Origin: an uncultured Sporosarcina sp.
GTDB taxonomy: Bacteria > Bacillota > Bacilli > Bacillales_A > Planococcaceae
Length of the DNA stretch: 64,000 nucleotides
Direction of reading: 5' to 3'
Assembly: GCA_948469885.1 (NCBI GenBank)
Contig: CAOKMT010000007.1
Location: forward strand, 1 to 64,000
Position 1 is the first letter of the stretch. Every line of letters starts with the position of its first letter. Position numbers and translations under genes: made by a program. This document shows positions 16,876 through 24,686 of the stretch, in pieces. The notes below the pieces were generated by a model. It was not told the DNA's origin. It made no database searches and was given only the letters and a program-made list of their open reading frames with translations.

Positions 16876-16917
16876 GCCCAGCAGAATTAATAGGCGGGAA
16901 ATGCTGGGCACTTTTTT
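16876..16917 (+). terminator. Hairpin with T-run on the plus strand
   Basis: GCCCAGCA (16876) pairs with TGCTGGGC (16902), followed by ACTTTTTT. No plus-strand gene precedes it within 1.5 kb apart from the 17-codon ORF, so it either caps a small untranslated RNA from about 16.75-16.9 kb or is part of a repeat. Confidence 0.5.
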
Positions 16918-16959
16918 AGCTTCTTCTAAATTGAGGTTGAATTTGAATTGAGCTCGAGG

Positions 16960-17060
16960 TCGGCATGAAGCCGATCGTACAGTCGGTAGAGCCAGCAAGA
17001 TGCTGGCCAAGCAACGGTTGCCGCAGGACGCAAATAGCTAGGATGCCCACCGCTTTTCAT
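16960..17060 (-). repeat. Diverged copy of repeat B module 2
   Basis: Read on the minus strand, GCGTCCTGCGGCAACCG, then TTGGCCAGCATCTTGCTGGC matches the order of CGACGTCCTG, GCAACGACTGC and ACCAACATCCTGTTGGCC in repeat B at about 38.65-38.76 kb. It contains small hairpins (CCAGCAAGATGCTGG on the plus strand). It lies in the 404-bp gene-free stretch 16677-17080. No riboswitch family could be matched. Confidence 0.4.
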
Positions 17061-17080
17061 CGTTAAAAAATAAGATGTTC

Positions 17081-17284
17081 TTAATCGTATACATGGAATG
17101 TCATTAATTCATGGATCATTTTTTTAACATCATCTTCTTCTGGTGGCGTATTGCCAGTCCATACAATATTGCCGTCTGGCAAGTATTCGCCGGTGTACCT
17201 TGTACTTTGAAAGAAAAATGCAAAAGTCCAACCTGGTAGTTGCGTATTCTCATACATTGGTTTGTAACTGAAATGTTGTAGCAT
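17081..17284 (-). CDS. YheE-like (DUF5342) protein
   Basis: 67 residues starting at ATG 17284 behind AAAGGAGGGGG; the longer open frame to 17371 has no ribosome binding site and is not used. The sequence HFSYKPMYENTQLPGWTFAFFFQSTRYTG and the later GNIVWTG match the small YheE family of Bacillales. The function is unknown. It is divergent from the ferritin-like gene and lies next to yheB/yheA, as in B. subtilis. Confidence 0.8.
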   Translation of the reverse strand: MLQHFSYKPMYENTQLPGWTFAFFFQSTRYTGEYLPDGNIVWTGNTPPEEDDVKKMIHELMTFHVYD

Positions 17285-17338
17285 GTTCCCCCTCCTTTCA
17301 TAAGGCACAAACCGTTCGCATAAAATTGGAAGAAAGCG

Positions 17339-17746
17339 ATGCGAAAGGATGCTGATTTGTTTGTTCATCAATTAAAGCAGTCCATCGAGGACGAATATCA
17401 AGACTTCCATTTCTATAAATCGATGTACAAATTGACGGACGACCCGCTTTGGCAAGATTTTCTTGAACATGCCTATGAAGATGAAAAAAGTCATTATGAA
17501 ATGTTGCAACAGCTCCATTATATGCTGACAGGGACATTTGTACAAAATCCGAAGAAACGACTCCCTTGTTATGATTTGAAAGCGGGGGCAAAACAGGCAC
17601 TCTTGAATGAGCTTGAAAGCATCGAAACATACAAAGTGATGTTGTTGACAATCCCGATTGCACAAGCGTACAACCCGATCTTCATTGCATTGTATGATGA
17701 GATGGAGCATGCGATCCGTTTTTCCACAATGTACAATGCGTTGTGA
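17339..17746 (+). CDS. Ferritin-like (rubrerythrin-type) small protein
   Basis: A 135-residue helical protein. Its carboxylate/His pattern, EDEYQDFHFYKSM near the N-terminus, EHAYEDEKSHYEML at about 45-58, ELESIETYKVML at about 90 and EMEHAIRFS near the C-terminus, is typical of a four-helix di-iron ferritin-like fold (E, EXXH, E, EXXH). It probably binds iron or acts in oxidative-stress protection; no enzymatic activity is established. It sits between yheE and yheB, where I recall other genes in B. subtilis. Confidence 0.75.
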   Translation: MRKDADLFVHQLKQSIEDEYQDFHFYKSMYKLTDDPLWQDFLEHAYEDEKSHYEMLQQLHYMLTGTFVQNPKKRLPCYDLKAGAKQALLNELESIETYKVMLLTIPIAQAYNPIFIALYDEMEHAIRFSTMYNAL

Positions 17747-17819
17747 TTTAACTTACAGAGAAAGACCTTAAGAAAGGGGCGGTTAAGGCATGCTGTTTTT
17801 CCATTCGATTCGCTTCTGC

Positions 17820-17825
17820 TATAAT
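17820..17825 (+). promoter_or_regulatory. -10 box of the yheB promoter
   Basis: TATAAT lies 32 bp before the TTG start at 17857. With a start of transcription near 17832, the ATG at 17839 would have no room for a ribosome binding site, which favours the TTG start. The -35 is weak. Confidence 0.55.
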
Positions 17826-17856
17826 TGAGCGTATCGAAATGGAAAAGGTGATTCGA

Positions 17857-19005
17857 TTGAATTTTGTATGGACGATTTTATTTATGGCATTTATCGGTGC
17901 GCTGATCGGTGGTCTTACAAACCACTTGGCGATTCGTATGCTATTTAGACCTCATGAAGCAAAATATATCGGTTCGTGGCGAGTTCCTTTTACGCCAGGA
18001 CTTATCCCGAAGCGGCGCGATGAATTGGCAAGACAATTCGGGAAGACTGTGACCAATTATCTTTTGACGCCCGATACATTTAGGAAAAAGTTATTGACAC
18101 CGACGATGCAAGAGAAAGCTGAACAGTTTTTGCAAGAGAAGCTTGAAGTGCACGTCCTTCATTCGGATAAGACGTTGAATGACTGGTTAGAGGTGGCCGG
18201 TGCGACAGATGTGGCGGAAAAGGCGGAGCGGAAAGTATTGGACGTTCTGGATGTCCAACTTGCTTCGATCCGTGTGAAGTTGACGACAGGGACAGTGGAA
18301 GAAGTGCTTCCGGAAGCATGGCGTTTAGAGGCTGCAGAACGTATACCCGCCGTCACAGACTATATTCTCGGACGATCGGAACAGTACTTTGCGTCGGATG
18401 ATGGAAAGGCGATGTTCCGGAAGCTTATTGATGATTTCCTTGCGTCGAAAGGGACGTTAGGGAGTATGGTGAATATGTTTTTCGGCGAATCAGAAACACT
18501 CGTCGGAAAAGTGCAGCGGGAGGCATTGAAATTTATCGCTGCACCCGGTACGCATGAACTTGTCAATCGGATCATCTTAAATGAGTGGGAAAAGTTACAA
18601 CAACGCCCCGTCGAAGAGTTACTTTCCGGGTTTGATTGGGATGGACTGTTTCAAGCAGTGCGATGTTATGCAGTGAAAGAAATGGCAATCGCCTCGCGCC
18701 TTGACAAAACATTGTATGAGTATTGGCCAGAAGGTGCGGAATGGGCAGCACAAAATGTGACACCTACCTTGACGGATTTTGCCTTTGAACAAGCAGGCAT
18801 TCAATTAGAAAATTCCCTGCGCAAATTAAAAATAGATGATATGGTGAAAGAGCAAGTCGATTCGTTTCCGGTGACTGTCTTGGAAGATTTGGTGCTCGGT
18901 ATTTCAAAGCGTGAGTTCAAGATGATTACAGTGCTAGGTGCTATACTCGGTGGCGTCATCGGAATCGTGCAAGGTCTCATCGTATTTGCAACGAATCTCA
19001 CATAG
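17857..19005 (+). CDS. yheB: DUF445 membrane protein YheB
   Basis: About 382 residues. The N-terminal TM segment with FIGALIGGLTNHLAIRMLFRP and the C-terminal TM segment TVLGAILGGVIGIVQGLIVF bracket a long helical cytoplasmic or surface domain, the DUF445 architecture. The biochemical function is unknown; homologues are conserved in spore formers. TTG 17857 is chosen because AAGGTG precedes it by 6 nt. yheA follows after 13 bp. Confidence 0.88.
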   Translation: MNFVWTILFMAFIGALIGGLTNHLAIRMLFRPHEAKYIGSWRVPFTPGLIPKRRDELARQFGKTVTNYLLTPDTFRKKLLTPTMQEKAEQFLQEKLEVHVLHSDKTLNDWLEVAGATDVAEKAERKVLDVLDVQLASIRVKLTTGTVEEVLPEAWRLEAAERIPAVTDYILGRSEQYFASDDGKAMFRKLIDDFLASKGTLGSMVNMFFGESETLVGKVQREALKFIAAPGTHELVNRIILNEWEKLQQRPVEELLSGFDWDGLFQAVRCYAVKEMAIASRLDKTLYEYWPEGAEWAAQNVTPTLTDFAFEQAGIQLENSLRKLKIDDMVKEQVDSFPVTVLEDLVLGISKREFKMITVLGAILGGVIGIVQGLIVFATNLT

Positions 19006-19018
19006 GAGGAAATGACAA

Positions 19019-19366
19019 ATGACAGTGAATATTTATGACGATTTAAATCGATTGGAAGCAAGTTTTCGACAAACGAAAGAGTTTGCAGAAGTTCAACAAG
19101 CGGTGGAAGATGTAAAAGCGGATGAAGAAGCACTTGCTTTGTTCAAAAACTTCCGCCAAGTACAATTGGCATTGCAAGAAAAACAAATGCAAGGACAAGA
19201 AGTGCAAGGAGAAGAACTAGAACACGCACAAAAAACTGCACAACTTGCACAAGCGAATGAAAAAATTATGAAAATGCTCGAAGCGGAAATGAAATTGAGC
19301 GGCTTGATGGAAGAAGTGAATCGTGTTCTCATGAAGCCGATCCAAACTCTTTATGAGTCCTTGTGA
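19019..19366 (+). CDS. yheA: YlbF/YmcA-family protein YheA
   Basis: A 115-residue, almost wholly helical protein (NIYDDLNRLEASFRQTKEFAEVQQAVEDVK at the N-terminus) of the YheA/YmcA/YlbF (DUF964) family. Relatives form a Y-complex influencing RNase Y and sporulation or competence phosphorelays; the YheA branch itself is poorly characterised. It follows yheB with an AGGAGG ribosome binding site in the conserved yheB-yheA order. Confidence 0.9.
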   Translation: MTVNIYDDLNRLEASFRQTKEFAEVQQAVEDVKADEEALALFKNFRQVQLALQEKQMQGQEVQGEELEHAQKTAQLAQANEKIMKMLEAEMKLSGLMEEVNRVLMKPIQTLYESL

Positions 19367-19488
19367 AGAATAGGTAGTCAAGCGGTAAACTGAGTGGCAT
19401 CTTGTTAAACAGCGAGAATCCTCCTCAAATACCGGATATATACTTGCTTCGCATTGTAGGTATCATCCTCTTTGGGGCGGCGTTTTCG

Positions 19489-19543
19489 CAGTGCCACATA
19501 TCGCTACAATTTGTTTTTGCAATTGTGGTGATATGTGGCATTT
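19489..19543. terminator. Large hairpin after yheA
   Basis: GTGCCACATATCGCTACAAT pairs with ATTGTGGTGATATGTGGCAT (one mismatch and a G-U). It has no long T-run, but the position between yheA and hemZ suggests a weak terminator or attenuator. Confidence 0.5.
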
Positions 19544-19572
19544 GAAATTTATATAGAAAGTTGGCACACGTA

Positions 19573-21084
19573 ATGCAAAAAATAAAAATACATCATACAT
19601 TTGCAGAAGACTGGATCCGAATGTTTGCCCATTTGGCCAATCTCTTTTTTGAGCAATGCGAAATTGTAACAGAAACTGAAGAAGCAACGATGCAAGTCGA
19701 GTTTTCTTTAGATAGGACGACGGCAGATGAATTGATCGGAACAGCATGTCTTTCAGTTGAAGGACAAACGTATACAGCCCAATTTTCCGAGCAGGAAGGA
19801 GCGCAGGACGAAAAAGCGAAAAAGCGGCAGTTGAAAAGAATCTACTCCCATGTGTTTTTGGAAGTACTCGAACAGGCGACTGAGATGAAACAGTCATGGG
19901 GCATTTTAACAGGAATTCGTCCGATGAAGCTTTATCATAAGTATCGTCAAGAAGGGGATACATCCGAAACAGCAATTGAGAAATTGATGGCAAATTATCG
20001 GGTTTCCCGCGAAAAAAGTGAATTATTGTCCGAAATTGCCCAAATCCAATTACGTGCTGTCCCCGATTTATATGAGTTAAAGGAAGAAGTGAGCATTTAT
20101 ATCGGGATTCCATTTTGTCCTACAAAATGTGCCTATTGTACATTTCCCGCTTATGCGATCCAAAGAAAGAACGGACGCGTCGAATCATTTCTTGATGGAC
20201 TGCATGAGGAGATCCGTGAAATGGGGAAATGGCTTACCGAGCGGGATATGAAAATTACGACGATTTACTTCGGTGGCGGAACACCGACGAGCATCGAAGC
20301 AGAAGAGATGGATGCATTATATGAAACGATGTATGCTTCGTTTCCGAATATGGAAACAGTTCGTGAAATAACGGTGGAAGCAGGCCGACCGGATACGATT
20401 ACGCCTGAAAAAATTGACGTATTGAATAAGTGGGGCATCGACCGGATTAGCGTCAATCCGCAATCCTATACGGATGAAACATTGAAAGCGATCGGTCGTC
20501 ACCATACAGTACAGGAAACAATCGACAAATTTTGGCTATCCCGCAATATGGGCATGAAAAATATTAATATGGATTTAATTATCGGCTTGCCAAATGAAGG
20601 GATCGAGGAATTTGAACATTCGCTAGCAGAAACAGCTAAAATGCAGCCTGAATCATTGACGATTCATACGCTATCTTTTAAACGAGCTTCAGCGATGACG
20701 CAAAACCGGAAAAAGTATAAGGTGGCGGATCGGAAAACCGTTGAACGGATGATGAAATTGGGCGAGACATGGACTGCTGACAACGGCTATGATCCGTATT
20801 ATTTGTACAGGCAAAAAAATATTTTAGGCAATCTGGAAAATGTCGGCTATGCCAAACCGGGAGAAGAGAGCATTTATAATATCGTCATCATGGAAGAAGT
20901 GCAGACGATCATCGGCATCGGTTGCGGCGCATCAAGTAAGTTCATCGACCGGGAGACCGGACGCATCAAACAGTTTTACAACCCGAAAGACCCGGCAGCT
21001 TATATCATGTCTTACGAGGAATCCATCGAGAAGAAGATTGCCCATTTGGATGCGGTTTTTCCAGCGACTTCTTTTGAAAGTTAA
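19573..21084 (+). CDS. hemZ: Coproporphyrinogen III dehydrogenase HemZ
   Basis: A radical-SAM protein of about 503 residues related to oxygen-independent coproporphyrinogen oxidase. The cluster motif PFCPTKCAYCTF (CxxxCxxC) is followed by IYFGGGTPTSI and the HemN-like segments ISVNPQSYTDETLKAIGRHH and NINMDLIIGLPNEG. An N-terminal extension of about 160 residues before the radical-SAM core distinguishes HemZ from HemN. The ATG at 19573 is preferred over TTG 19561. The yheBA-hemZ order supports the yhe region assignment. Confidence 0.92.
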   Translation: MQKIKIHHTFAEDWIRMFAHLANLFFEQCEIVTETEEATMQVEFSLDRTTADELIGTACLSVEGQTYTAQFSEQEGAQDEKAKKRQLKRIYSHVFLEVLEQATEMKQSWGILTGIRPMKLYHKYRQEGDTSETAIEKLMANYRVSREKSELLSEIAQIQLRAVPDLYELKEEVSIYIGIPFCPTKCAYCTFPAYAIQRKNGRVESFLDGLHEEIREMGKWLTERDMKITTIYFGGGTPTSIEAEEMDALYETMYASFPNMETVREITVEAGRPDTITPEKIDVLNKWGIDRISVNPQSYTDETLKAIGRHHTVQETIDKFWLSRNMGMKNINMDLIIGLPNEGIEEFEHSLAETAKMQPESLTIHTLSFKRASAMTQNRKKYKVADRKTVERMMKLGETWTADNGYDPYYLYRQKNILGNLENVGYAKPGEESIYNIVIMEEVQTIIGIGCGASSKFIDRETGRIKQFYNPKDPAAYIMSYEESIEKKIAHLDAVFPATSFES

Positions 21085-21207
21085 TTCAACCCGCTGAGGA
21101 AATTACAAGTGATAAAATGGACGTGGATTATTTAAACGCTAAAGTAGCCAAGCACGACATGACAATTAATAATTTGACTCAACGCTTCCAATCGTAATGC
21201 GCCTCGC

Positions 21208-21263
21208 AAAAAAGAACTATGCACTTACCCGATCATACATCGTGTAAGCACATAGTTCTTTTT
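21208..21263. terminator. Bidirectional terminator between hemZ and mgsA
   Basis: AAAAAGAACTATG and CACTTAC pair with GTAAG and CACATAGTTCTTTTT across an 18-nt loop, serving both converging genes. Confidence 0.85.
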
Positions 21264-21667
21264 CATTGATATTTATCCATTGTCCCACGCCATGAAAAGT
21301 AACCTTTTTCGACTGAACGGATTAACAGTTCGGCTGTCCCAATATTCGTGGCAAGCGGGATGCCGTATACATCGCAAAGTCTTAATAGCGCACTAACGTC
21401 GGGTTCATGTGGTTGTGCTGTTAACGGATCACGGAAGAATAAAATCAAATCGAGTTCTTGTGTTGCGATCATCGCCCCGATTTGTTGGTCACCGCCCAAG
21501 GGTCCGGACATCAGGCGTTCCACGCTTAAATTTGTTTCTTCCATTATTCTTTTACCTGTTGTGCCCGTCGCATATAACGTATGGTTGGCGAAGATATGTT
21601 CATATGCAATTGTAAAATTTACCATCTCATTTTTCTTTTCATCATGGGCAATCAATGCAATTTTCAT
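21263..21667 (-). CDS. mgsA: Methylglyoxal synthase
   Basis: A 134-residue enzyme converting dihydroxyacetone phosphate to methylglyoxal and phosphate, the start of a glycolytic bypass. Family landmarks: [21 protein letters not shown] (phosphate site), [13 protein letters not shown] (catalytic Asp) and LILFFRDPL. The frame is open to 21757, but ATG 21667 begins the conserved protein. It lacks its own Shine-Dalgarno and overlaps a 20-codon ORF that has a strong one. In B. subtilis MgsA activity is inhibited by Crh, whose gene is also in this window. Confidence 0.95.
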   Translation of the reverse strand: MKIALIAHDEKKNEMVNFTIAYEHIFANHTLYATGTTGKRIMEETNLSVERLMSGPLGGDQQIGAMIATQELDLILFFRDPLTAQPHEPDVSALLRLCDVYGIPLATNIGTAELLIRSVEKGYFSWRGTMDKYQ

Positions 21668-21704
21668 TTTGGTATGAACTGGATGTGGGCAACGTGTGCG
21701 ACAT
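21642..21704 (-). CDS. 20-codon upstream ORF overlapping mgsA
   Basis: ATG 21704 lies 8 nt after AAAGGAGG and opens a frame of 20 codons ([20 protein letters not shown]) that ends 26 bp inside mgsA in another frame. Because mgsA itself has no visible ribosome binding site, this ORF may deliver ribosomes by termination-reinitiation. Alternatively it is an artefact of a start region whose true signal I misjudge. Confidence 0.4.
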   Translation of the reverse strand: MSHTLPTSSSYQNENCIDCP

Positions 21705-21857
21705 CCTGTTCTGCCTCCTTTCGTGACGCAAGTGAATCGTTTTTCACAATATAGCATAAGCCGGCTTTGAAATCATGTGGAACTCCTAGCGTGTACAAAT
21801 AAAAGTGCAATGAAGCGGAAGATCACTTCATCACACTTTGTCATTCATATGATTTGC

Positions 21858-22421
21858 TTAGTCAATCACACTACGTAATGTCTGCTTCATGCTTTCGTAG
21901 GAGCCGTTCCAAAAGTCGGCATTTTCCTTGAAAGCTTTGGCGGTCAATTTAATCATTTCTCCGAATTTTTCATCGTAATCCGTCGTGCCTTTCGGTGGTA
22001 GTTCCGCTTTATGGCGATCGATGAATTGCTTTGTCTTGTCAGCAATCGGTCCCCACTTCGTCACTTCGTTACCGTCTTTGTCGATAAATATGAAAATCGG
22101 GATGGTCCGTGATTTACCGTTCGTTAAGTATTGATCCATCAGTTCTAAGTTCTCATCCCGAAGCAGAACACGCACGGGCATGTCCACTTTTTCAGCTAAA
22201 CGAAATAAGACCGGGATATTGAGCATGCAATGGCCACACCAAGGTTCCGCTAGTACGACGACACGTAAATTCTTGTCCTTGAGCGACTGAAAGAACTGCT
22301 CATCTTCGGGTGGTACTGTGAATTCTTCATAAATATGAGAAAAACCTTCTTTATGTTTTTCCAATGTCGCTATATATTCTTCTTTCGAAAGTCCTTTATC
22401 AAACCAATTGTTTAATCCCAT
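21858..22421 (-). CDS. Cytoplasmic thioredoxin-family protein
   Basis: A 187-residue protein with a thioredoxin fold (about 45-145) and the active site LAEPWCGHCMLNIPV; the cis-Pro lies in SRTIPIFIF. There is no signal peptide. N-terminal (about 1-40) and C-terminal (about 150-187) helical extensions distinguish it from plain thioredoxin, as in the family that starts with NNWFDKGLSKEEYI. The substrate is unknown. It is likely monocistronic, with a GGGG-type ribosome binding site. Confidence 0.85.
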   Translation of the reverse strand: MGLNNWFDKGLSKEEYIATLEKHKEGFSHIYEEFTVPPEDEQFFQSLKDKNLRVVVLAEPWCGHCMLNIPVLFRLAEKVDMPVRVLLRDENLELMDQYLTNGKSRTIPIFIFIDKDGNEVTKWGPIADKTKQFIDRHKAELPPKGTTDYDEKFGEMIKLTAKAFKENADFWNGSYESMKQTLRSVID

Positions 22422-22475
22422 AGATGGTCAACCCCTTTTCAATAGTCAGTCTTTGATTTCCATGTAAGTCCATTT

Positions 22476-22661
22476 TTACGAATGGAATAAAAGCAGTTTG
22501 CCAGTCGGTGAAGCAAGTCGATGTGTCGTTTCAAGCAGCTCCTTATCTTCAAGAATGGCCCGCCCTTTTTCTTTTGCTTCGTCATCGTTTGTGGCTTCCA
22601 CCGTTTCGTCAATAATGACTTCCCCTTTTTTTTCGTATGCAGTCAGTTTATATGTTTTCAT
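22476..22661 (-). CDS. YhzD-like small protein
   Basis: A 61-residue protein. The pattern MKTYKLTAYEKKGEVIIDE, then EATNDDEAKEKG and THRLASPTGKLLLFH, matches my recollection of the YhzD family of Bacillaceae, whose function is unknown. The ribosome binding site GGGGG precedes ATG. The location near the yhe/yha genes fits. Confidence 0.7.
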   Translation of the reverse strand: MKTYKLTAYEKKGEVIIDETVEATNDDEAKEKGRAILEDKELLETTHRLASPTGKLLLFHS

Positions 22662-22723
22662 AAAGATCCCCCTTCATTCCCATTTCATCTATTGTACTAT
22701 GAAAGGTCTGAAAAATGAAACAT

Positions 22724-22784
22724 GTAAAGCGTGCTTGACATACATTATTGAAGTAAAGTATGCTTTACGTAAAGTTAGCTTTAC
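22724..22784 (+). promoter_or_regulatory. Promoter with three palindromic operators (GTAAAG-N4-CTTTAC)
   Basis: TTGACA (22735-22740), an 18-bp spacer and TATGCT (22759-22764) form a promoter. Palindromes GTAAAGTATGCTTTAC (22753-22768) and GTAAAGTTAGCTTTAC (22769-22784) abut each other over the -10. A third, imperfect site GTAAAGCGTGCTTGAC (22724-22739) covers the -35. Three sites blanketing one promoter indicate a repressor target, most simply the Xre-type regulator encoded downstream. Confidence 0.75.
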
Positions 22785-22803
22785 AAATGAGGGTGGGTCA
22801 ATT

Positions 22804-23192
22804 ATGACTAAGGAAAATAAAACGCAGCAACGGTTATTATTCATTTTCGGGATTTTCTTTTAGGGAATGGAATTCTTTTGACAAGTGCCTTGATCTCTAC
22901 GGGCCGTTTTCCCATTGGTTCTGATGTGATGTCATTTGCATTATGTATAATGGCTTTTTGTAACGCTCATTTATATCCACAGTTCAAAGCCAAAGATGAA
23001 CGTTCAAAGATCATCCGTGAGAGAGGAATGTTTTACAGTTATTTCTTTTTAGTCGGATATTTAGCGATTTTCATGACCTTATTTCAATTTACATCACTCT
23101 ATTTAAGTGGCCATCAAACGGTTTATATAGTGAGCGCTTTATTGATTTCGACTGTATTTTTATCCTTCGTTGTCGTTTCCAAAAGAATATAA
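22804..23192 (+). pseudogene. Frameshifted small membrane-protein gene
   Basis: ATG 22804 (after GAGGGTGGG) opens a frame that stops at TAG 22859-22861 within CTTTTAG. The -1 frame then continues without interruption to 23192: the joined product would read ..FIFGIFFLGNGILLTSALIST... through three to four hydrophobic segments, about 130 residues. One missing T in the T4 run explains the break. It is the first gene of the operator-controlled unit. It could be a true pseudogene, a sequencing error or recoding; no classical slippery heptamer is present. Confidence 0.65.
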
Positions 23193-23207
23193 AAGGAGAG
23201 AGACGAA

Positions 23208-23405
23208 CTGAAAAATTTGATCAAAGACAAGCGGACAGCGCTTGGACTAACCCAAGATGAGCTTGCAGAGAAGCTGGAAGTGTCGAGACAAACGATCATC
23301 TCCCTTGAAAGGGGAAGATACAACCCGTCACTCATTTTGGCATTCAAAATTGCAAAGTTGTTTAATTGTCTCATAGAAGACATTTTCATACCGGAGGAGG
23401 AATGA
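23208..23405 (+). CDS. Xre/YozG-type helix-turn-helix regulator
   Basis: A 65-residue Cro/C1-type DNA-binding protein: RTALGLTQDELAEKLEVSRQTIISLERGRYNPSLILAFKIAKLFN, then the small-regulator ending IEDIFIPEEE. No ATG is available. CTG 23208 lies 9 nt after AAAGGAG and would give MKNLIKDKR.., as in relatives; TTG 23217 is the alternative but is 18 nt away. It lies between two small membrane-protein genes and upstream of an ABC exporter, and probably binds the GTAAAG palindromes upstream. Confidence 0.82.
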   Translation: MKNLIKDKRTALGLTQDELAEKLEVSRQTIISLERGRYNPSLILAFKIAKLFNCLIEDIFIPEEE

Positions 23406-23407
23406 TC

Positions 23408-23719
23408 ATGTACGAAGGGTTTGACATTTGGATATTTTTAGCCGGGTTGCCACTTGGTCTTGCGATTACGGCAATTGTGCTTTTCATCAGTTGGAGAAAA
23501 GGAAAGAAAGCGCGCCGATTTGATGAGCGGTATACGACAATACATCAACAAGCAAGATCGATTTCTTGGAGTGTGACGACAGCTGCTATTCTAATTGCTT
23601 GGGCAATCGTTATCATTGTCGAAGGTCCGCATCTGGCCTTTTTCATCTTGTCGGGAATTTGGGGCATTCATATGTTGTCCTATGCGATCGGCGCTGCCAT
23701 TGCAAGCAGTAAAAACTAG
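23408..23719 (+). CDS. Small membrane protein, 103 residues
   Basis: Starts at ATG 23408, 7 nt after AGGAGG and immediately after the regulator stop. It has three hydrophobic segments (about 6-27, 57-76 and 80-100) and a basic loop with WRKGKKARRFDERYTT. I do not recognise a specific family, but such proteins often accompany YozG-type regulators. Probable members of the same transcript are the frameshifted gene, the regulator and the yhaQP exporter. Confidence 0.65.
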   Translation: MYEGFDIWIFLAGLPLGLAITAIVLFISWRKGKKARRFDERYTTIHQQARSISWSVTTAAILIAWAIVIIVEGPHLAFFILSGIWGIHMLSYAIGAAIASSKN

Positions 23720-23786
23720 TTTGCGAAACTTCAATGCGGGAAATTCGTACAAGTAGAAGAATTAGGAAGACGAAAGGAGCGACGAC

Positions 23787-24686
23787 ATGGCTTTACAACT
23801 TGAAAATGTAACGAAACAATTTGGTGATTTCACGGCTGTCGATCATTTGACGTTAACGGTTGGGGAAGGGACGATGTATGGGTTTCTTGGGGCGAACGGA
23901 GCGGGCAAGACGACGACATTCCGCATGATCCTTGGCTTATTGAATGCAAATGAAGGGAAAATCACTTGGAACGGGAAAAAGATTTCTTATGCTACGAGCG
24001 CTGAGATCGGCTATTTGCCGGAAGAGCGTGGGCTTTATCCGAAAATGAAGGTCGAAGAGCAACTCATCTTCCTTGCCCAGCTTCGCGGGATGAGCAGGAC
24101 GGACGCCAAGGCGGCACTTTCGACTTGGTTGGAGCGAATGGAAATCAAACATTATGCCAACAAAAAGGTTGAGGAACTTTCCAAAGGAAATCAGCAGAAA
24201 ATCCAAGTGATCGCTTCACTTATCCATAACCCGAAACTTCTTATTTTAGATGAACCGTTTTCAGGTTTGGATCCGGTGAATGTTGAAATGTTGAAGGCGG
24301 CAATTATTGAATTTCGAAACAGTGGTGCAACGATTATATTTTCCAGTCACAGGATGGATCATGTCGAGGAATTATGTGAGCAGTTAAGCATCATCCACCA
24401 CGGCAAGCAAGTTGTCAGCGGAACGCTGCGGGATGTGAAAAGATCCTTCGGAAAACAGAATGTACGCATCCATTCGGATTATGATTTGTCACCATTGGAT
24501 TCGATTGCAGGCGTCACATCCACACATAAATCAATCGAAGGTGCAGTTTACCAAATTGAATCGGAACAGGTTGCGAATGAATTGCTGACAGCTGCCTTGA
24601 AATCGGGACCTATCCGTCATTTTGCGATCGAGGAACCGTCATTGCAAGACATTTTCATTGAAAAGGTGGGGCGTGTCCATGCGTGA
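23787..24686 (+). CDS. yhaQ: ABC transporter ATP-binding protein YhaQ
   Basis: A 299-residue ATPase of the NatA/drug-exporter class: Walker A GANGAGKTTTF, signature LSKGNQQKIQVIASL, Walker B LLILDEPFSGLDPVN, H-loop FSSHRMDHVE, and a C-terminal domain of about 70 residues. In B. subtilis YhaQ works with YhaP as an exporter (sodium or drug efflux has been proposed). It overlaps yhaP by 8 bp. Confidence 0.9.
   Translation: MALQLENVTKQFGDFTAVDHLTLTVGEGTMYGFLGANGAGKTTTFRMILGLLNANEGKITWNGKKISYATSAEIGYLPEERGLYPKMKVEEQLIFLAQLRGMSRTDAKAALSTWLERMEIKHYANKKVEELSKGNQQKIQVIASLIHNPKLLILDEPFSGLDPVNVEMLKAAIIEFRNSGATIIFSSHRMDHVEELCEQLSIIHHGKQVVSGTLRDVKRSFGKQNVRIHSDYDLSPLDSIAGVTSTHKSIEGAVYQIESEQVANELLTAALKSGPIRHFAIEEPSLQDIFIEKVGRVHA

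Noticed and set aside
17010..17060. Cyclic-di-GMP riboswitch suggested by GGACGCAAATAGCTAGG on the plus strand
   Set aside because: The rest of the GEMM core (GCAAACC, tetraloop receptor arrangement) is absent and no plus-strand gene follows closely enough.
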